A DNA stretch of 44,692 nt from Gemmatimonadota bacterium (lineage in GTDB: Bacteria; Gemmatimonadota; Gemmatimonadetes; Longimicrobiales; Longimicrobiaceae), in NCBI GenBank assembly GCA_031260285.1, contig JAIRKD010000026.1:1-44692 (forward strand), in the 5' to 3' direction. The position numbers were made by a program, and so were the translations under genes. Positions 1 through 8,129 of the stretch are shown here, in pieces; positions within the stretch are counted from its first letter, which is position 1; each line of letters begins with the position of its first letter. The notes beneath the pieces were generated by a model. The model was not told the origin of the DNA. It saw only the letters and a program-made list of their open reading frames with translations, and searched no databases.

Positions 1-244
1 CGTGGATCTTCTTCCCGCTCCAGCGATCTTCCCGGGAACAGACGGGAACAGAGGGACAACCCTGACAGACCAGGGGATAACCTCTGACCGTTGATCGCGC
101 GGAACCGGCGGCCCTGAACTGCAGGACATCACCTTCAGGAGCCAGCGACGCGACGCGTCACCACTCCCGGATCACAGGATCTGAATCAGAAATGAAGCAC
201 AGAAACGAGGCAGGGGCAGCAGGAACTCCGGCTGCGCCGCGGCC

Positions 245-649
245 TCAGCCGAGGGGAGGGCCCTGCGCGTAGGGGAGGAAGTGCGGTGTGTAGCGCGCGA
301 TGAGAGGATCATCCGCGCGCGGCTCGACCACCCGTGAAGGGCTGATCCGAACCGCAACAGAAGCCGTCAGCCCGGCAGGGAGAAACCCGGCCGGAGAGGT
401 CAGACATGAACCCAGGCAGGTACACCCGTGTTCACTTCCCGCGTCCGCATCGGAAGAGGGCTGCCCGTGATCATGGTGACCCATCCCCATGCTCTCCGCC
501 CCGTGTGCGTCATGCCCCCCGGTGGAAGCCACCACAATAAGGTCATGGTGCGGACACGGGCGCGCACCGGTAAGCCCTTCTGCTCCATGGAGCAGAAAGA
601 CCAGCGCGATCAACGCGGAAAAGACTCGGGACGGAACCGTGCGCTTCAA
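245..649 (-). CDS. Small exported His/Cys-rich protein, putative metal binder
   Basis: A 134-residue protein with a basic start (LKRTVPSR), one hydrophobic signal segment (VFSALIALVFLLHG) and a short mature part. Just after the cleavage region it has CPHHD, then HDAHG, MGMGHHDHG and the cysteine cluster CTCLGSC, and it ends in a conserved-looking HFLPYAQGPP tail. These His, Met and Cys clusters suggest a periplasmic metal-binding protein, perhaps related to small copper-associated (DUF2946-like) proteins; this is inference from composition. The start is uncertain: a TTG at 649 has GAGG a few bases upstream and gives a clean signal peptide, but the frame stays open to another TTG at 721. It stands alone, transcribed away from crcB. 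No catalytic motif is visible. Confidence 0.6.
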   Translation of the reverse strand: MKRTVPSRVFSALIALVFLLHGAEGLTGARPCPHHDLIVVASTGGHDAHGAESMGMGHHDHGQPSSDADAGSEHGCTCLGSCLTSPAGFLPAGLTASVAVRISPSRVVEPRADDPLIARYTPHFLPYAQGPPLG

Positions 650-1164
650 GTGCCTCGGAAACGGGTCAACGGACGTCGGGAACGATACCCCTTCAGCAGA
701 GCCAGCGAACTGAACCGGCAATTCTGAAGCTGAACAGACCGGAGCCTCCAGGAGTCCGGCAGTTCTGATACCGGGATAAGGGAGCTTAATCAGCCCCGGC
801 TGTCATCACAAGGATGTTATCCGGTATCTCCTGAAGGGGTTTCTCCGTAACATGGACCCACCAGCATGAACCCGCCTGTTCATTTCCTGCTGGTCCATCA
901 CCCCCTGGTGCGAAGGAAAGGTCCGGACCGGTCCCAGAGCGAATTCCGAGCCCCGGGAAGCAGCCGTCAGACCGCCCGCCGGGGTTACAGCGGTTGCCGC
1001 TGAGCCCCCCGGAGAAGAGCCACCGCTTGACGGAAGCTCCACCCCGCCCGATTCTCCCGACAACCGTTGTGGCAGGCACCTGGGCCTCCGGAGACTCCGG
1101 GGTCCGGAACACTTCCGCAATTCCCAGACGATTTGCGGCGTCCTGCGGAACCACTCAGAGAGAA
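650..1164. other. Non-coding stretch upstream of crcB
   Basis: About 500 bases separate the exported His/Cys-rich gene from crcB. Open frames exist on both strands, but none has a ribosome-binding site or protein-like composition. I looked for the conserved GGNGAUGG start and long pseudoknot of the fluoride (crcB) riboswitch and did not find it. Both flanking promoters presumably lie here. Confidence 0.4.
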
Positions 1165-1545
1165 ATGACCGCGGCTCTTCTTGTCGCCCTCGGGGGCGCG
1201 CTGGGTTCACTCGCCCGCTGGGCACTTTCCGGCTGGGTGCTGGAGAATACACTCGGATGGCGCTTTCCCGCCGGCACCTTTCTGGTGAACCTGATCGGCT
1301 GTCTGGTGATTGGTGTACTGGCCGGCCTGGCGATCAAACACGATCTCTTCTCCACCGATACCCGGCTTTTCCTCTTCACCGGAATCTGCGGCGGGTTCAC
1401 CACCTTCTCCACCTTCGGGCTGGACACATTCTACCTTCTGCGGCGAAGCGAGATCGCGGTGGCCGGGGGGTACGTGGCGGGAAGTGTGGTGTTCGGTCTA
1501 CTCGCTGTCTGGCTGGGCTACGCGGTTGTTTCCGGCCGCGGCTGA
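1165..1545 (+). CDS. crcB: Fluoride ion channel CrcB/Fluc
   Basis: A 126-residue membrane protein of the Fluc/CrcB family, whose members are dual-topology dimeric channels in the inner membrane that export toxic fluoride. Visible family signatures are the N-terminal GGALGSLARW, the GTFLVNLIGC helix start and GICGGFTTFSTF, which carries the conserved Phe/Thr/Ser residues lining the fluoride path. Four hydrophobic helices fit the usual length. The ATG at 1165 is chosen because family similarity starts there; the frame is open further upstream but that part is not CrcB-like. A weak purine-rich stretch (CAGAGAG) precedes the ATG. Its 3' end overlaps the convergent unknown gene by 48 bases. Only one crcB copy is seen. 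Confidence 0.95.
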   Translation: MTAALLVALGGALGSLARWALSGWVLENTLGWRFPAGTFLVNLIGCLVIGVLAGLAIKHDLFSTDTRLFLFTGICGGFTTFSTFGLDTFYLLRRSEIAVAGGYVAGSVVFGLLAVWLGYAVVSGRG

Positions 1546-2064
1546 GCCTCCGGTTTCATCGTTCCGGAGACCAGCGGGCATAAGCAGCGACTCGAACTCC
1601 CGGAAGAGCGGCTGACCCTCACCCACCACTCCGTCCGCCGGGGGGGCGTCAAAGAGAGGCGGGATCTCCATGAACACAATGGAGTCACCCCCGAGCTTCG
1701 TTGCCCACTCCCCATAGGCAGTTGTCCGCTCCGCGGCGGCCGCCCGCCCTTCCGCAAACGCTTCCGCAACTCTGTCCGCGATCAGCGCCAGAACAAGAAA
1801 CGCCGCGCCATGGATGGCCGCAGCCCAGAGAGCTCCGCGCCAGTACTCACGGAAGAGCTTCGGTTTTTTTTCAAGATGCCTGAACAAACGGTCCTCACTG
1901 CGCGCGGTGATCGCGTATCTGCCCGTCCTCGGTGGAACAACAGGATCTGGTACCCGAAAGCGTCGTGCGCGTGCCGGGAAATGCCGCGCAGGGGCGCTGC
2001 CTGCAATGCCCTGCCCGTAAACGTCGGACGCGTGCCAGGGAGCGCCCGATATTCCCTTTCCCAC
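1498..2064 (-). CDS. Unknown protein with one predicted membrane helix
   Basis: A 188-residue protein that I do not recognise. A basic, Pro/Arg-rich N-terminal part (about residues 1-70, ending HLEKKPKLFREYWRG) is followed by one clear hydrophobic segment (ALWAAAIHGAAFLVLALIA), then an Ala/Glu-rich region and an acidic C-terminus. A GTG at 2064 is preceded by GGAG at five bases' distance, a good ribosome-binding site that fixes the start. The gene converges on crcB and overlaps its last 48 bases, and it diverges from the DUF486 gene at 2142. An A8 homopolymer on the coding strand (1864-1871) is a possible slippage or sequencing-error site. No function can be proposed. Confidence 0.5.
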   Translation of the reverse strand: MGKGISGAPWHASDVYGQGIAGSAPARHFPARARRFRVPDPVVPPRTGRYAITARSEDRLFRHLEKKPKLFREYWRGALWAAAIHGAAFLVLALIADRVAEAFAEGRAAAAERTTAYGEWATKLGGDSIVFMEIPPLFDAPPADGVVGEGQPLFREFESLLMPAGLRNDETGGSAAAGNNRVAQPDSE

Positions 2065-2141
2065 TTCCGCTCCATCCCATCACCCGCATAGCTTGGCAAC
2101 AGACCCGAGATTCACCTCCAGTCGCCCCGGAGCCCAGGACG

Positions 2142-2483
2142 ATGCCCGTTATTCTGCGTACGGTTGGTCTGCTTGTCCTTTCAAACATCTTCATGACGTT
2201 TGCCTGGTACTCCCATCTGCGGGAGCTCTCCGCAAAGCCATGGTACATCGCCGCCATCGTCAGCTGGGGCATCGCGCTTGGCGAATACCTGCTGCAGGTG
2301 CCCGCCAACCGGATCGGATACACGACCCTGACACTGCCTCAGCTCAAGATCATCCAGGAAGTGATCACCCTGACGGTGTTTGTGCCCTTTGCGATCTTCT
2401 ACATGCGGCAGCCCCTTTCCCTCAACTTCCTATGGGCGGGGTTGTGTATGGTTGGAGCAGTCTATTTCATCTTTCGCGGATAG
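2142..2483 (+). CDS. DMT-like small membrane protein, DUF486 family
   Basis: A 113-residue, very hydrophobic protein with four predicted helices. It matches the DUF486 family by its N-terminus (RTVGLLVLSNIFMTFAWYSH) and by the conserved middle GIALGEYLLQVPANRIG. Related proteins are placed in the drug/metabolite transporter superfamily and act in the inner membrane, but no substrate is established. The length is normal for the family. The ATG at 2142 starts exactly at the family's N-terminus; an upstream extension of the frame is not family-like. AGGAC lies just upstream as a weak ribosome-binding site. The gene is followed by a 105-base gap and then the ssDNA-binding-like gene on the same strand. 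Confidence 0.88.
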   Translation: MPVILRTVGLLVLSNIFMTFAWYSHLRELSAKPWYIAAIVSWGIALGEYLLQVPANRIGYTTLTLPQLKIIQEVITLTVFVPFAIFYMRQPLSLNFLWAGLCMVGAVYFIFRG

Positions 2484-2588
2484 CTTCCGCCGCCGCGGCA
2501 CATCTCCTGAATCCGTCCCTCCTTCAGCCTCCCGCGGGAGGTCCGCTTCTGATCGGAATGATTCATCTGTCTGAAGGAACGGCCCATC

Positions 2589-3515
2589 ATGACGGAGCAC
2601 CGGGGACATCCCGTCCGGGTCACAACACCTGTGGGGAGTGCGGTATTCCCGATCCTGCACGACAACCCCGGCGGTGAATACTGCCTGGGGCTGCGGCTGG
2701 ATCCGGTTGAGGCCCGTGCCCTGATCGCCCAGATCGAGCCTGTCATCAACCGGGCTCGTGAGCTTGCGCAGCTCCCTGACCCCGAAGCTTCGGACAAACC
2801 CTCGGCAAAACGTCCGACACCCTCCACGGCGGGAGCTGACGGGGACTCCGGCCCCAGCCGCTCCCGCAGAATCAGCTTTCACCGTCAGAACCCCTGGACG
2901 GAAGAGCCCGATGGAAGTTTCCTCTTCTCCGGGATCCGCTCCCCCCATCCGCTCCCGGCGTTTGATCAGACGGGTGGTGGATTGCCCGAAAACCTCCGGA
3001 TCGGACATGGCAGCACCCTCCGGATCGCGATGGATCTCGAACCCTGGTTCAGTGCCGGGAAAAGCGGGGAGGGAAGCGCCGGGTACGGGGTGAGACTGGT
3101 TCCCCGGGCGATCCAGGTCATCGACCTGAAACCCTGGTCAGACAGCCGGGAAGAGAACAAAGCCTGGAATGGGAACGCGAGCGGAGGAGAAACCCCCGTG
3201 CGCTCCGATCCGCCGGCATCCAGCGCCTTTGATGAAACCCGGCGCTTCGCTTTTGAACGTGCGTTACAGGGAAGAGACTCTGCTGGAGCACCTTCCTCCC
3301 CGATCGAGGATACCCCGGGGGCGGAACCGGGAACCGTCTCCTGGAGCAGCGGCTGGATGGAAGTGGTTCGCTCCGCGCCGGAAGAGGAAGCTGCCACTCA
3401 ACCCGCTCCGGGGAGCCCCGATTCGCTTGCGGAGCTGATTCGCGCGGCGGTTGCGGAGGCACTGGGTGACGCGCTTGCGGCGCTCGGCCAGGGAGCACGG
3501 GACGGGGAGGAATAG
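2589..3515 (+). CDS. Phage gp2.5-like single-stranded DNA-binding protein candidate
   Basis: A 308-residue protein with no clear close relative known to me. Its architecture resembles phage ssDNA-binding proteins of the T7 gp2.5 type. Residues 10-55 (RVTTPVGSAVF, then GGEYCLGLRLDPVEARALI) read like the first OB-fold strands and helix. Residues 108-116 (DGSFLFSGI) and 134-180 (ENLRIGHGSTLRIAMDLEPW, later GVRLVPRAIQVIDLKPW) match the 'v.iG.GS.lrv...l.py...G..l.l.avqvieL' pattern of that family. About 110 residues of low-complexity sequence (185-275) and a helical tail ending in acidic RDGEE follow; acidic tails are typical of SSBs. AAGGA lies upstream of the ATG. It probably forms an operon with the gene five bases downstream. 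The assignment is from pattern only. No other phage gene is nearby. Confidence 0.6.
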   Translation: MTEHRGHPVRVTTPVGSAVFPILHDNPGGEYCLGLRLDPVEARALIAQIEPVINRARELAQLPDPEASDKPSAKRPTPSTAGADGDSGPSRSRRISFHRQNPWTEEPDGSFLFSGIRSPHPLPAFDQTGGGLPENLRIGHGSTLRIAMDLEPWFSAGKSGEGSAGYGVRLVPRAIQVIDLKPWSDSREENKAWNGNASGGETPVRSDPPASSAFDETRRFAFERALQGRDSAGAPSSPIEDTPGAEPGTVSWSSGWMEVVRSAPEEEAATQPAPGSPDSLAELIRAAVAEALGDALAALGQGARDGEE

Positions 3516-3519
3516 AGAA

Positions 3520-3867
3520 ATGAACAGTCTGCTCGAACGAATCGCTGTCGCGCGTGAGTCGGAGCTGCTGGAAGTCCTCTATGCGGCAGTAGGCGGAGAC
3601 CCGTCCAGCAGCGTTGAACTGCTCTCGATCGCGAGAGAAGAAGGCTACCCGACGGAGCTCATCCTGGTGGTCTCCTGCCGCCTGCGGTGCCAGGGGCTGC
3701 TCTGGGCAGGAGAAGCCCTGATCGCACCCGACTCATACGTCGGGCTTACCCATGCGGGAATCAACTCGATCATCAATCCGGGCGGCTCGGTTGTCTGGCG
3801 TCAGCCCCTCAGGGCTCTGCAGCAACGGGAGGGAATCCACCCGCTACCCGCTGCTCCCTCTCGGTAA
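3520..3867 (+). CDS. Putative winged-helix protein paired with the gp2.5-like gene
   Basis: A 115-residue protein starting four bases after the previous stop (GAGGAATAGAGAAATG), so the two are almost certainly cotranscribed. Residues 5-75 form helices (LLERIAVARESELLEVLYAA, SVELLSIAREEGYPTELIL) followed by a short strand-like end (YVGLTHAGINSI). This resembles the helix-turn-helix plus wing of small DNA-binding domains, in which 'YxxLTxxG' is a common wing feature. The C-terminus is Arg/Pro-rich and has no predicted fold. I do not recognise the family. Its last 59 bases overlap the convergent histidine kinase gene. A role in DNA binding together with its partner is inference. Confidence 0.5.
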   Translation: MNSLLERIAVARESELLEVLYAAVGGDPSSSVELLSIAREEGYPTELILVVSCRLRCQGLLWAGEALIAPDSYVGLTHAGINSIINPGGSVVWRQPLRALQQREGIHPLPAAPSR

Positions 3868-6061
3868 CCAGCTGCTCGATCAGCCCCACCAGCTGGGCGC
3901 TGTCCACCGGCTTCACCAGGTGACGGGCAAAACGGGCCTCCTCACTCTTCCTGCGATCCCCTTCCTGACCATATCCCGTCAACGCCACAAGAGATGGCGC
4001 ATCTTCGCCGAGAAGCGCGCGGAGTTCCCGCCCGAGAGTGTAGCCGTCCATCATCGGAAGACCGATATCGAGGATCACAACCTGCGGCCGCATCCTGTCA
4101 GCAATCTCGATTGCACTCAGCGGATCGTATGCGGTGCGGGTCTCATAACCCGACCTGCCGATCAGAAGCGCAAGCATATCCGCCACATCCCGGTTGTCAT
4201 CAACAATCAGAACACGGGGGAGCGGCGTCTCCGGGTCGCTGGCGTCGTCGCGACAGCTTCCCGGAGCACCCGGCGATGTCTGACAGCGCAACGGAACCGC
4301 CGTCTTTGCAACGGGAAGGCGTACAGTGAACTCACTTCCCTTCCCCACGCCTTCACTGGTCACACTCAGCTTCCCCCCATGCAGTTCAGTCAGTGTGCGG
4401 GCAAGTGGCAACCCCAGGCCGAGCCCACCTTCGGACCGGTCCGGCCCGCGCTCACCCTGTACAAAGAGTTCAAAAACATTCGAAAGAAGGCCAGGTTTGA
4501 TCCCGACCCCCGTGTCACGCACCGTCACCACCACCCAGTTTCCGGAACGATACCCCCTCACCATGATCTCGCCACCCATCGGGGTGTAGCGGCTGGCGTT
4601 TGAGAGAAGGTTGCTGAACACCTGGGTGAGCCGACCTTCATCTGCCTCAACCAGAAGGCCCGCGGCAGCGACATCAATCGTTACACGATGTTTATGAACA
4701 TCAAAAATCGGCGTAACCGCTTCGAGAGCCTTGAATACCACACCGGAGATCTCAAGCGTCCTGCGGGTGATTGTCACCTTCCCGTGCGCCACGCGGGAGA
4801 CATCAATCAGATCATCAACAAGTCCCGCCAGATGGGTTGCCTGGCGGTGGATCACATCCAGCTCCCGGGCGGCTTCACCCTGCAGATGCGGTTTCAGCAG
4901 CTGAGCCGCGGTCAGGATGGGCATCAGCGGATTGCGCAGTTCGTGGGAAAGCAGGGCGAGAAATTCATCCTTCCGACGATCTGCTTCAAGGAGTGCCTCT
5001 TCGGCCTGCTTCAGACGGGTTACATCCACAAAAGCGGCAACCGCCCCCCGGGGAACGCCTTCTGAATCGCGGAGGGGAACCGCACTCCCGTAGAGATGCA
5101 GGATATCCCCGTTTTCAAAGCGGATCTCCTCCTCCAGGTTGCGAAGGGCCTCCCCCCGGGCGGCGCGGCGCACCGACTGATCGATCTCCGCGAGTTCTTC
5201 ACCACCGGCAAAAATCCGGAAGTGTGACAATCCGGCCAGGTTCCCATGGTCCGGGATGACACCACCGGGATGGATACGGAAAAGTTCGTGCGCTGCGCGG
5301 TTCCCTACAATCTCCTCACACCGGGAGTCCCGTGTCAACCAGACAGCGGCGGGAACTGCGTCCATCAACGCCCAGAGTTCATCCGCGTGCGCCCGTGCCC
5401 GATCTGCGCTCTTCCGCAGGGCAACTTCAGCGAGGTGCCGGTCGTGTGTATCAATCGCGGTCCCGACCCACTGGATCACCTCACCGCGGGCGTTCCGGTT
5501 GGGGGATATCCGGCAGAAATACCAGCGCCATTCCCCGGTCCGCGTCCGGATCCGGTAGTCCATCTCCACCGTCACCGAGGTGGAAACTGCGTTATCCCAG
5601 CGTCTCCAGAGGAGAACATGATCGTCGGGATGGACTACGTTCAGAGTCCCTCCCCGGGCAAGGGATTCCGCCTCAGAAAGACCGGTCACCTCATACCACC
5701 GGTCATTCAGCCACTCCACCTGACCTTCACTGTCACACATCCAGATGATTACGGGAAGTGTATTCGCGATTGCCAGACAGTCAGGAGTGCCGGATTGGAC
5801 AGGGGAGGTGGTGATAAGCTCGAGGTCGAACTGTGGTGCGGGATTCCCTGGAGGTACTGTCGTCTTCCGGACTGGAAGCGGGGTCAGCCCCGGAGTTCCG
5901 ATCCGGGGAGCGGATGGATCTTCAACTGCGTTCCGCGCGGGGGGATAATGATTAAGGGTCAATGTCGTATCCGAATCTGGGAACGGAGAAAGCCTGACGT
6001 CCCCGCGACAAACGCCACGCGGGACAACCGAACTCGTCCAGGCAGAGGTTCGTTCCTTCAT
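3809..6061 (-). CDS. Hybrid sensor histidine kinase, PAS-PAS-HisKA-HATPase-REC
   Basis: A 750-residue soluble hybrid kinase. After a disordered Pro-rich N-terminus (1-90) come two PAS domains: residues about 95-215 (VIIWMCDSEGQVEWLN, then a PAC motif ending IQWVGTAID) and about 225-350. The HisKA box LLSHELRNPL has its phospho-acceptor at His373. The HATPase follows with an N-box around SNLLSNAS (483-490), DTGVGI (516-521) and GGLGLGL. A C-terminal receiver spans about 615-735, with acidic pair DD at 621-622, phospho-acceptor Asp665 in VVILDIGLPMMDG and Lys717. It has no membrane helix, so it probably senses a cytoplasmic signal through its PAS domains. There is no output domain, so phosphate would pass to an unlinked regulator. 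It lies downstream of the broken secreted-protein gene. Confidence 0.92.
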   Translation of the reverse strand: MKERTSAWTSSVVPRGVCRGDVRLSPFPDSDTTLTLNHYPPARNAVEDPSAPRIGTPGLTPLPVRKTTVPPGNPAPQFDLELITTSPVQSGTPDCLAIANTLPVIIWMCDSEGQVEWLNDRWYEVTGLSEAESLARGGTLNVVHPDDHVLLWRRWDNAVSTSVTVEMDYRIRTRTGEWRWYFCRISPNRNARGEVIQWVGTAIDTHDRHLAEVALRKSADRARAHADELWALMDAVPAAVWLTRDSRCEEIVGNRAAHELFRIHPGGVIPDHGNLAGLSHFRIFAGGEELAEIDQSVRRAARGEALRNLEEEIRFENGDILHLYGSAVPLRDSEGVPRGAVAAFVDVTRLKQAEEALLEADRRKDEFLALLSHELRNPLMPILTAAQLLKPHLQGEAARELDVIHRQATHLAGLVDDLIDVSRVAHGKVTITRRTLEISGVVFKALEAVTPIFDVHKHRVTIDVAAAGLLVEADEGRLTQVFSNLLSNASRYTPMGGEIMVRGYRSGNWVVVTVRDTGVGIKPGLLSNVFELFVQGERGPDRSEGGLGLGLPLARTLTELHGGKLSVTSEGVGKGSEFTVRLPVAKTAVPLRCQTSPGAPGSCRDDASDPETPLPRVLIVDDNRDVADMLALLIGRSGYETRTAYDPLSAIEIADRMRPQVVILDIGLPMMDGYTLGRELRALLGEDAPSLVALTGYGQEGDRRKSEEARFARHLVKPVDSAQLVGLIEQLVTEREQRVAGGFPPVAAEP

Positions 6062-6109
6062 GAACCATCCGCCTCCGAACCACCCGTCTCCGTCAACAAC
6101 CCGTCCCGA

Positions 6110-6640
6110 TCACCGCCGGGGAGCCCCGAGGCAGCGCTTTCCAGCCTGGGCAAGTTCCACGCCCTGATAAAACATTACAGCACCAGGAGCGTCATAACCC
6201 GCAGGGCATGACGCATAGCCAATAAATGCAACATCCGTTCCAGACGACCAGCATTCGTTCCCTCATTTGCACTCTCGTCCGCTCTCTCCGGTGCACCGGA
6301 TATTCCGGGCGTTATCACCAGAGCTGTGGCTCCGCGGAAGCTCCGGCCGTCAGCCGCCCGTTCTCCGAGCTCCTGCTCACCGGTTGATCCTGAACCCTGC
6401 CCGTCCATCAAGACTGTGACCGCGCCGGTTGAATACAATGTTGCAATCACCGCTGGAAGAGACCGATGTTCCTGGTGATCTGCCCGGAAACGCTGTTCCG
6501 CCACCGGCGGGAAGGGTGATCGTTGACGTCTGATCCGTACTGATTATGACCGTCTGGGCTCCGGCATTGGATGCCAGCATTGCCAGTGCACCCGAGACCA
6601 GAACGCCCACCACCGGGCTGATGGAACGGAATGCACTCAT
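6110..6640 (-). pseudogene. Secreted protein gene with two compensating frameshifts
   Basis: The start is a clear signal peptide (MSAFRSISPVVGVLVSGA, then MLASNAGAQT), but this frame stops at 6377. Around 6460-6480 the adjacent frame takes over with protein-like sequence (AVIATLYSTGAVTVLMDGQ, SFRGATALVITPG). After about 6260 the original frame again reads plausibly (SGTDVAFIGYASCPAGYD, VMFYQGVELAQAGKRCL) to a stop at 6110-6112. Start and stop are in the same frame over 531 bases, so two opposite shifts would restore a secreted protein of about 176 residues with at least two cysteines. Whether these are real mutations or assembly errors cannot be decided from the sequence. The family is not recognised. 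It is on the same strand as, and just upstream of, the histidine kinase. Confidence 0.45.
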
Positions 6641-7218
6641 AATCGGCTTTTTTTGAATCAGGATGACTTCCCCCCGCCCTCAATGGCGGAGGAAACGATG
6701 ACTTCTGATCAGGGGAAACCACGGAAGCAGCATTAATGCCATCAAATACGGCCCGTGGCTTTGAACAGAATATATTTCTCCCGGGATTACCTGATCCATA
6801 CGTCACAGGAAATGGTTCCGGCGCTGCTTCCAGGAGTATCCGGAATATCAGGTGCGGAGAGATAACGCCATTAGGTGCACTCCAGGGGGAGATCTTCCGC
6901 ACGGATGTCGCGGGCAGACGACTGCGCCAGTTCCCGGGGCCGGGGCTCCGGTTGACGATACAGGATGAATAACGCAGGATCATCATTATGGCGGATGGAT
7001 CAGCAGCTCTCCGAACGACGGGGCGGGGTTGCCGGCGGAAGAATCACTCACGCTGACCTGTATCAGGCAGCAGGCTTTGAAGAACCCTGTAAAGACAGAC
7101 CACCCGCGCTGACGGGTGTCAGACCGTACGTTCATCCCGGGTCGATCCGGTTGTTCCAGAATTCCGGAGGGGACCCGACCGGATTCCCCAACGGCACCCG
7201 CACCATCAGGAAGATGCA
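6641..7218. other. Non-coding stretch before the DUF5995 gene
   Basis: About 580 bases, less G+C-rich by eye than the flanking genes. Short open frames on both strands lack ribosome-binding sites and protein-like composition, except that the last few bases carry AGGAAG ahead of the DUF5995 ATG. The promoters of the divergent genes at 6640 and 7219 should be here. I see no hairpin followed by T, tRNA or repeat. Confidence 0.4.
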
Positions 7219-8079
7219 ATGAACAGTACCCTGCAGGCAGAGAACCCCCGCCCTGCCTCAACAATGGCTCCCGGAGCAGACATCCGCATACGGGATGCTG
7301 TTTCGACGGAATTCACCACAATTGCCGAGGTTGCCAGCGCGCTTGAAGTCGTGGAAGCGATCTGCCTTCCACGCGGCGACCGGCGTGGTGTATTTGCCAC
7401 CGCGTACCTTCAGATCACCCGAGCGATCGGGACGGAGATCGCGGCGGGCCGCTTTCATGATGCGGACTGGACAACGCGTTATCTGATCTCATTCGGGAAT
7501 CTCTACCGCCGCGCGCTCCTCGCCAGCGAGACAGGTGGATCACTTCCGAAGTCCTGGCGGATCGCGTTTGATGCGGCTCGTGATGGGACCGGCTTTGTCA
7601 TCCAGCACCTTCTGCTCGGAATCAACGCGCATATCAATCATGATCTGGCGTTGGCGCTCCATGAAACAGGCATCGATCCGGAACGGCGATGGAGGTACGA
7701 GGATCACACGCTGATCAATGCGGTGCTGGAAGCCGCCACTCCGCAACTGAAGTCGGAGGTAAGTACGAAGTACGCACCGATCCTCGAACGGCTCGACTGG
7801 ATCGCGGGGCGTCTGGACGATGCCCTGGTGGCGTTCAGCATCCCCAAAGCGCGGGATCACGCCTGGAGCTTCGCCGTTGCGATCGAGGGCGCAAAGCTTG
7901 ATTCGGAACGGACGCTCCTGCGCCGGGCTCTCGACGAGCAGGCGGGTGTACTCGCGCAGCTGATTCTGGCTCCACCAACCCGGAACCCCGTGCTCCTCAA
8001 GACCGTCAAGGTCGCGGGGCAGGTGGATACCGCCTTCCGGAAAGTCACCGGATTATTCGGAAAGCTTCTAGGGAAGTAG
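7219..8079 (+). CDS. DUF5995 family protein
   Basis: A 286-residue, mostly helical soluble protein. The marker of the DUF5995 family is the central helix LLGINAHINHDLALAL (about residues 133-148), whose two histidines and aspartate look like a metal site of unknown chemistry. Supporting features are the preceding FDAARDG and the later DHAWSFA. The N-terminal 30 residues are probably unstructured. The ATG at 7219 has AGGAAG six bases upstream, which settles the start. There is no signal peptide. It is a single-gene unit converging on the NTF2-like gene. No biochemical function is established for the family, and the neighbours do not suggest one. Confidence 0.8.
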   Translation: MNSTLQAENPRPASTMAPGADIRIRDAVSTEFTTIAEVASALEVVEAICLPRGDRRGVFATAYLQITRAIGTEIAAGRFHDADWTTRYLISFGNLYRRALLASETGGSLPKSWRIAFDAARDGTGFVIQHLLLGINAHINHDLALALHETGIDPERRWRYEDHTLINAVLEAATPQLKSEVSTKYAPILERLDWIAGRLDDALVAFSIPKARDHAWSFAVAIEGAKLDSERTLLRRALDEQAGVLAQLILAPPTRNPVLLKTVKVAGQVDTAFRKVTGLFGKLLGK

Positions 8080-8129
8080 GGAAGCAGGGGAAGCGACCAG
8101 GAAGGAGCTGAGGGAAGTGATGGGGAAGA

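Noticed and set aside
780-1164. Fluoride riboswitch upstream of crcB
   Set aside because: The conserved opening motif and pseudoknot partner were not found by eye.
786-1252. Two open frames on the minus strand upstream of and into crcB
   Set aside because: Arg/Ser/Gly-rich without hydrophobic or domain patterns, and partly antisense to crcB.
1864-1871. A8 run as a programmed frameshift site
   Set aside because: There is no downstream stimulatory structure or alternative frame with sensible protein; it is noted only as a possible error-prone homopolymer.
2430-3008. 192-residue open frame on the minus strand across the gp2.5-like gene
   Set aside because: It has no ribosome-binding site and an irregular Arg/Gly-rich composition, while the plus-strand frame shows an ordered fold pattern. 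It is treated as a shadow.
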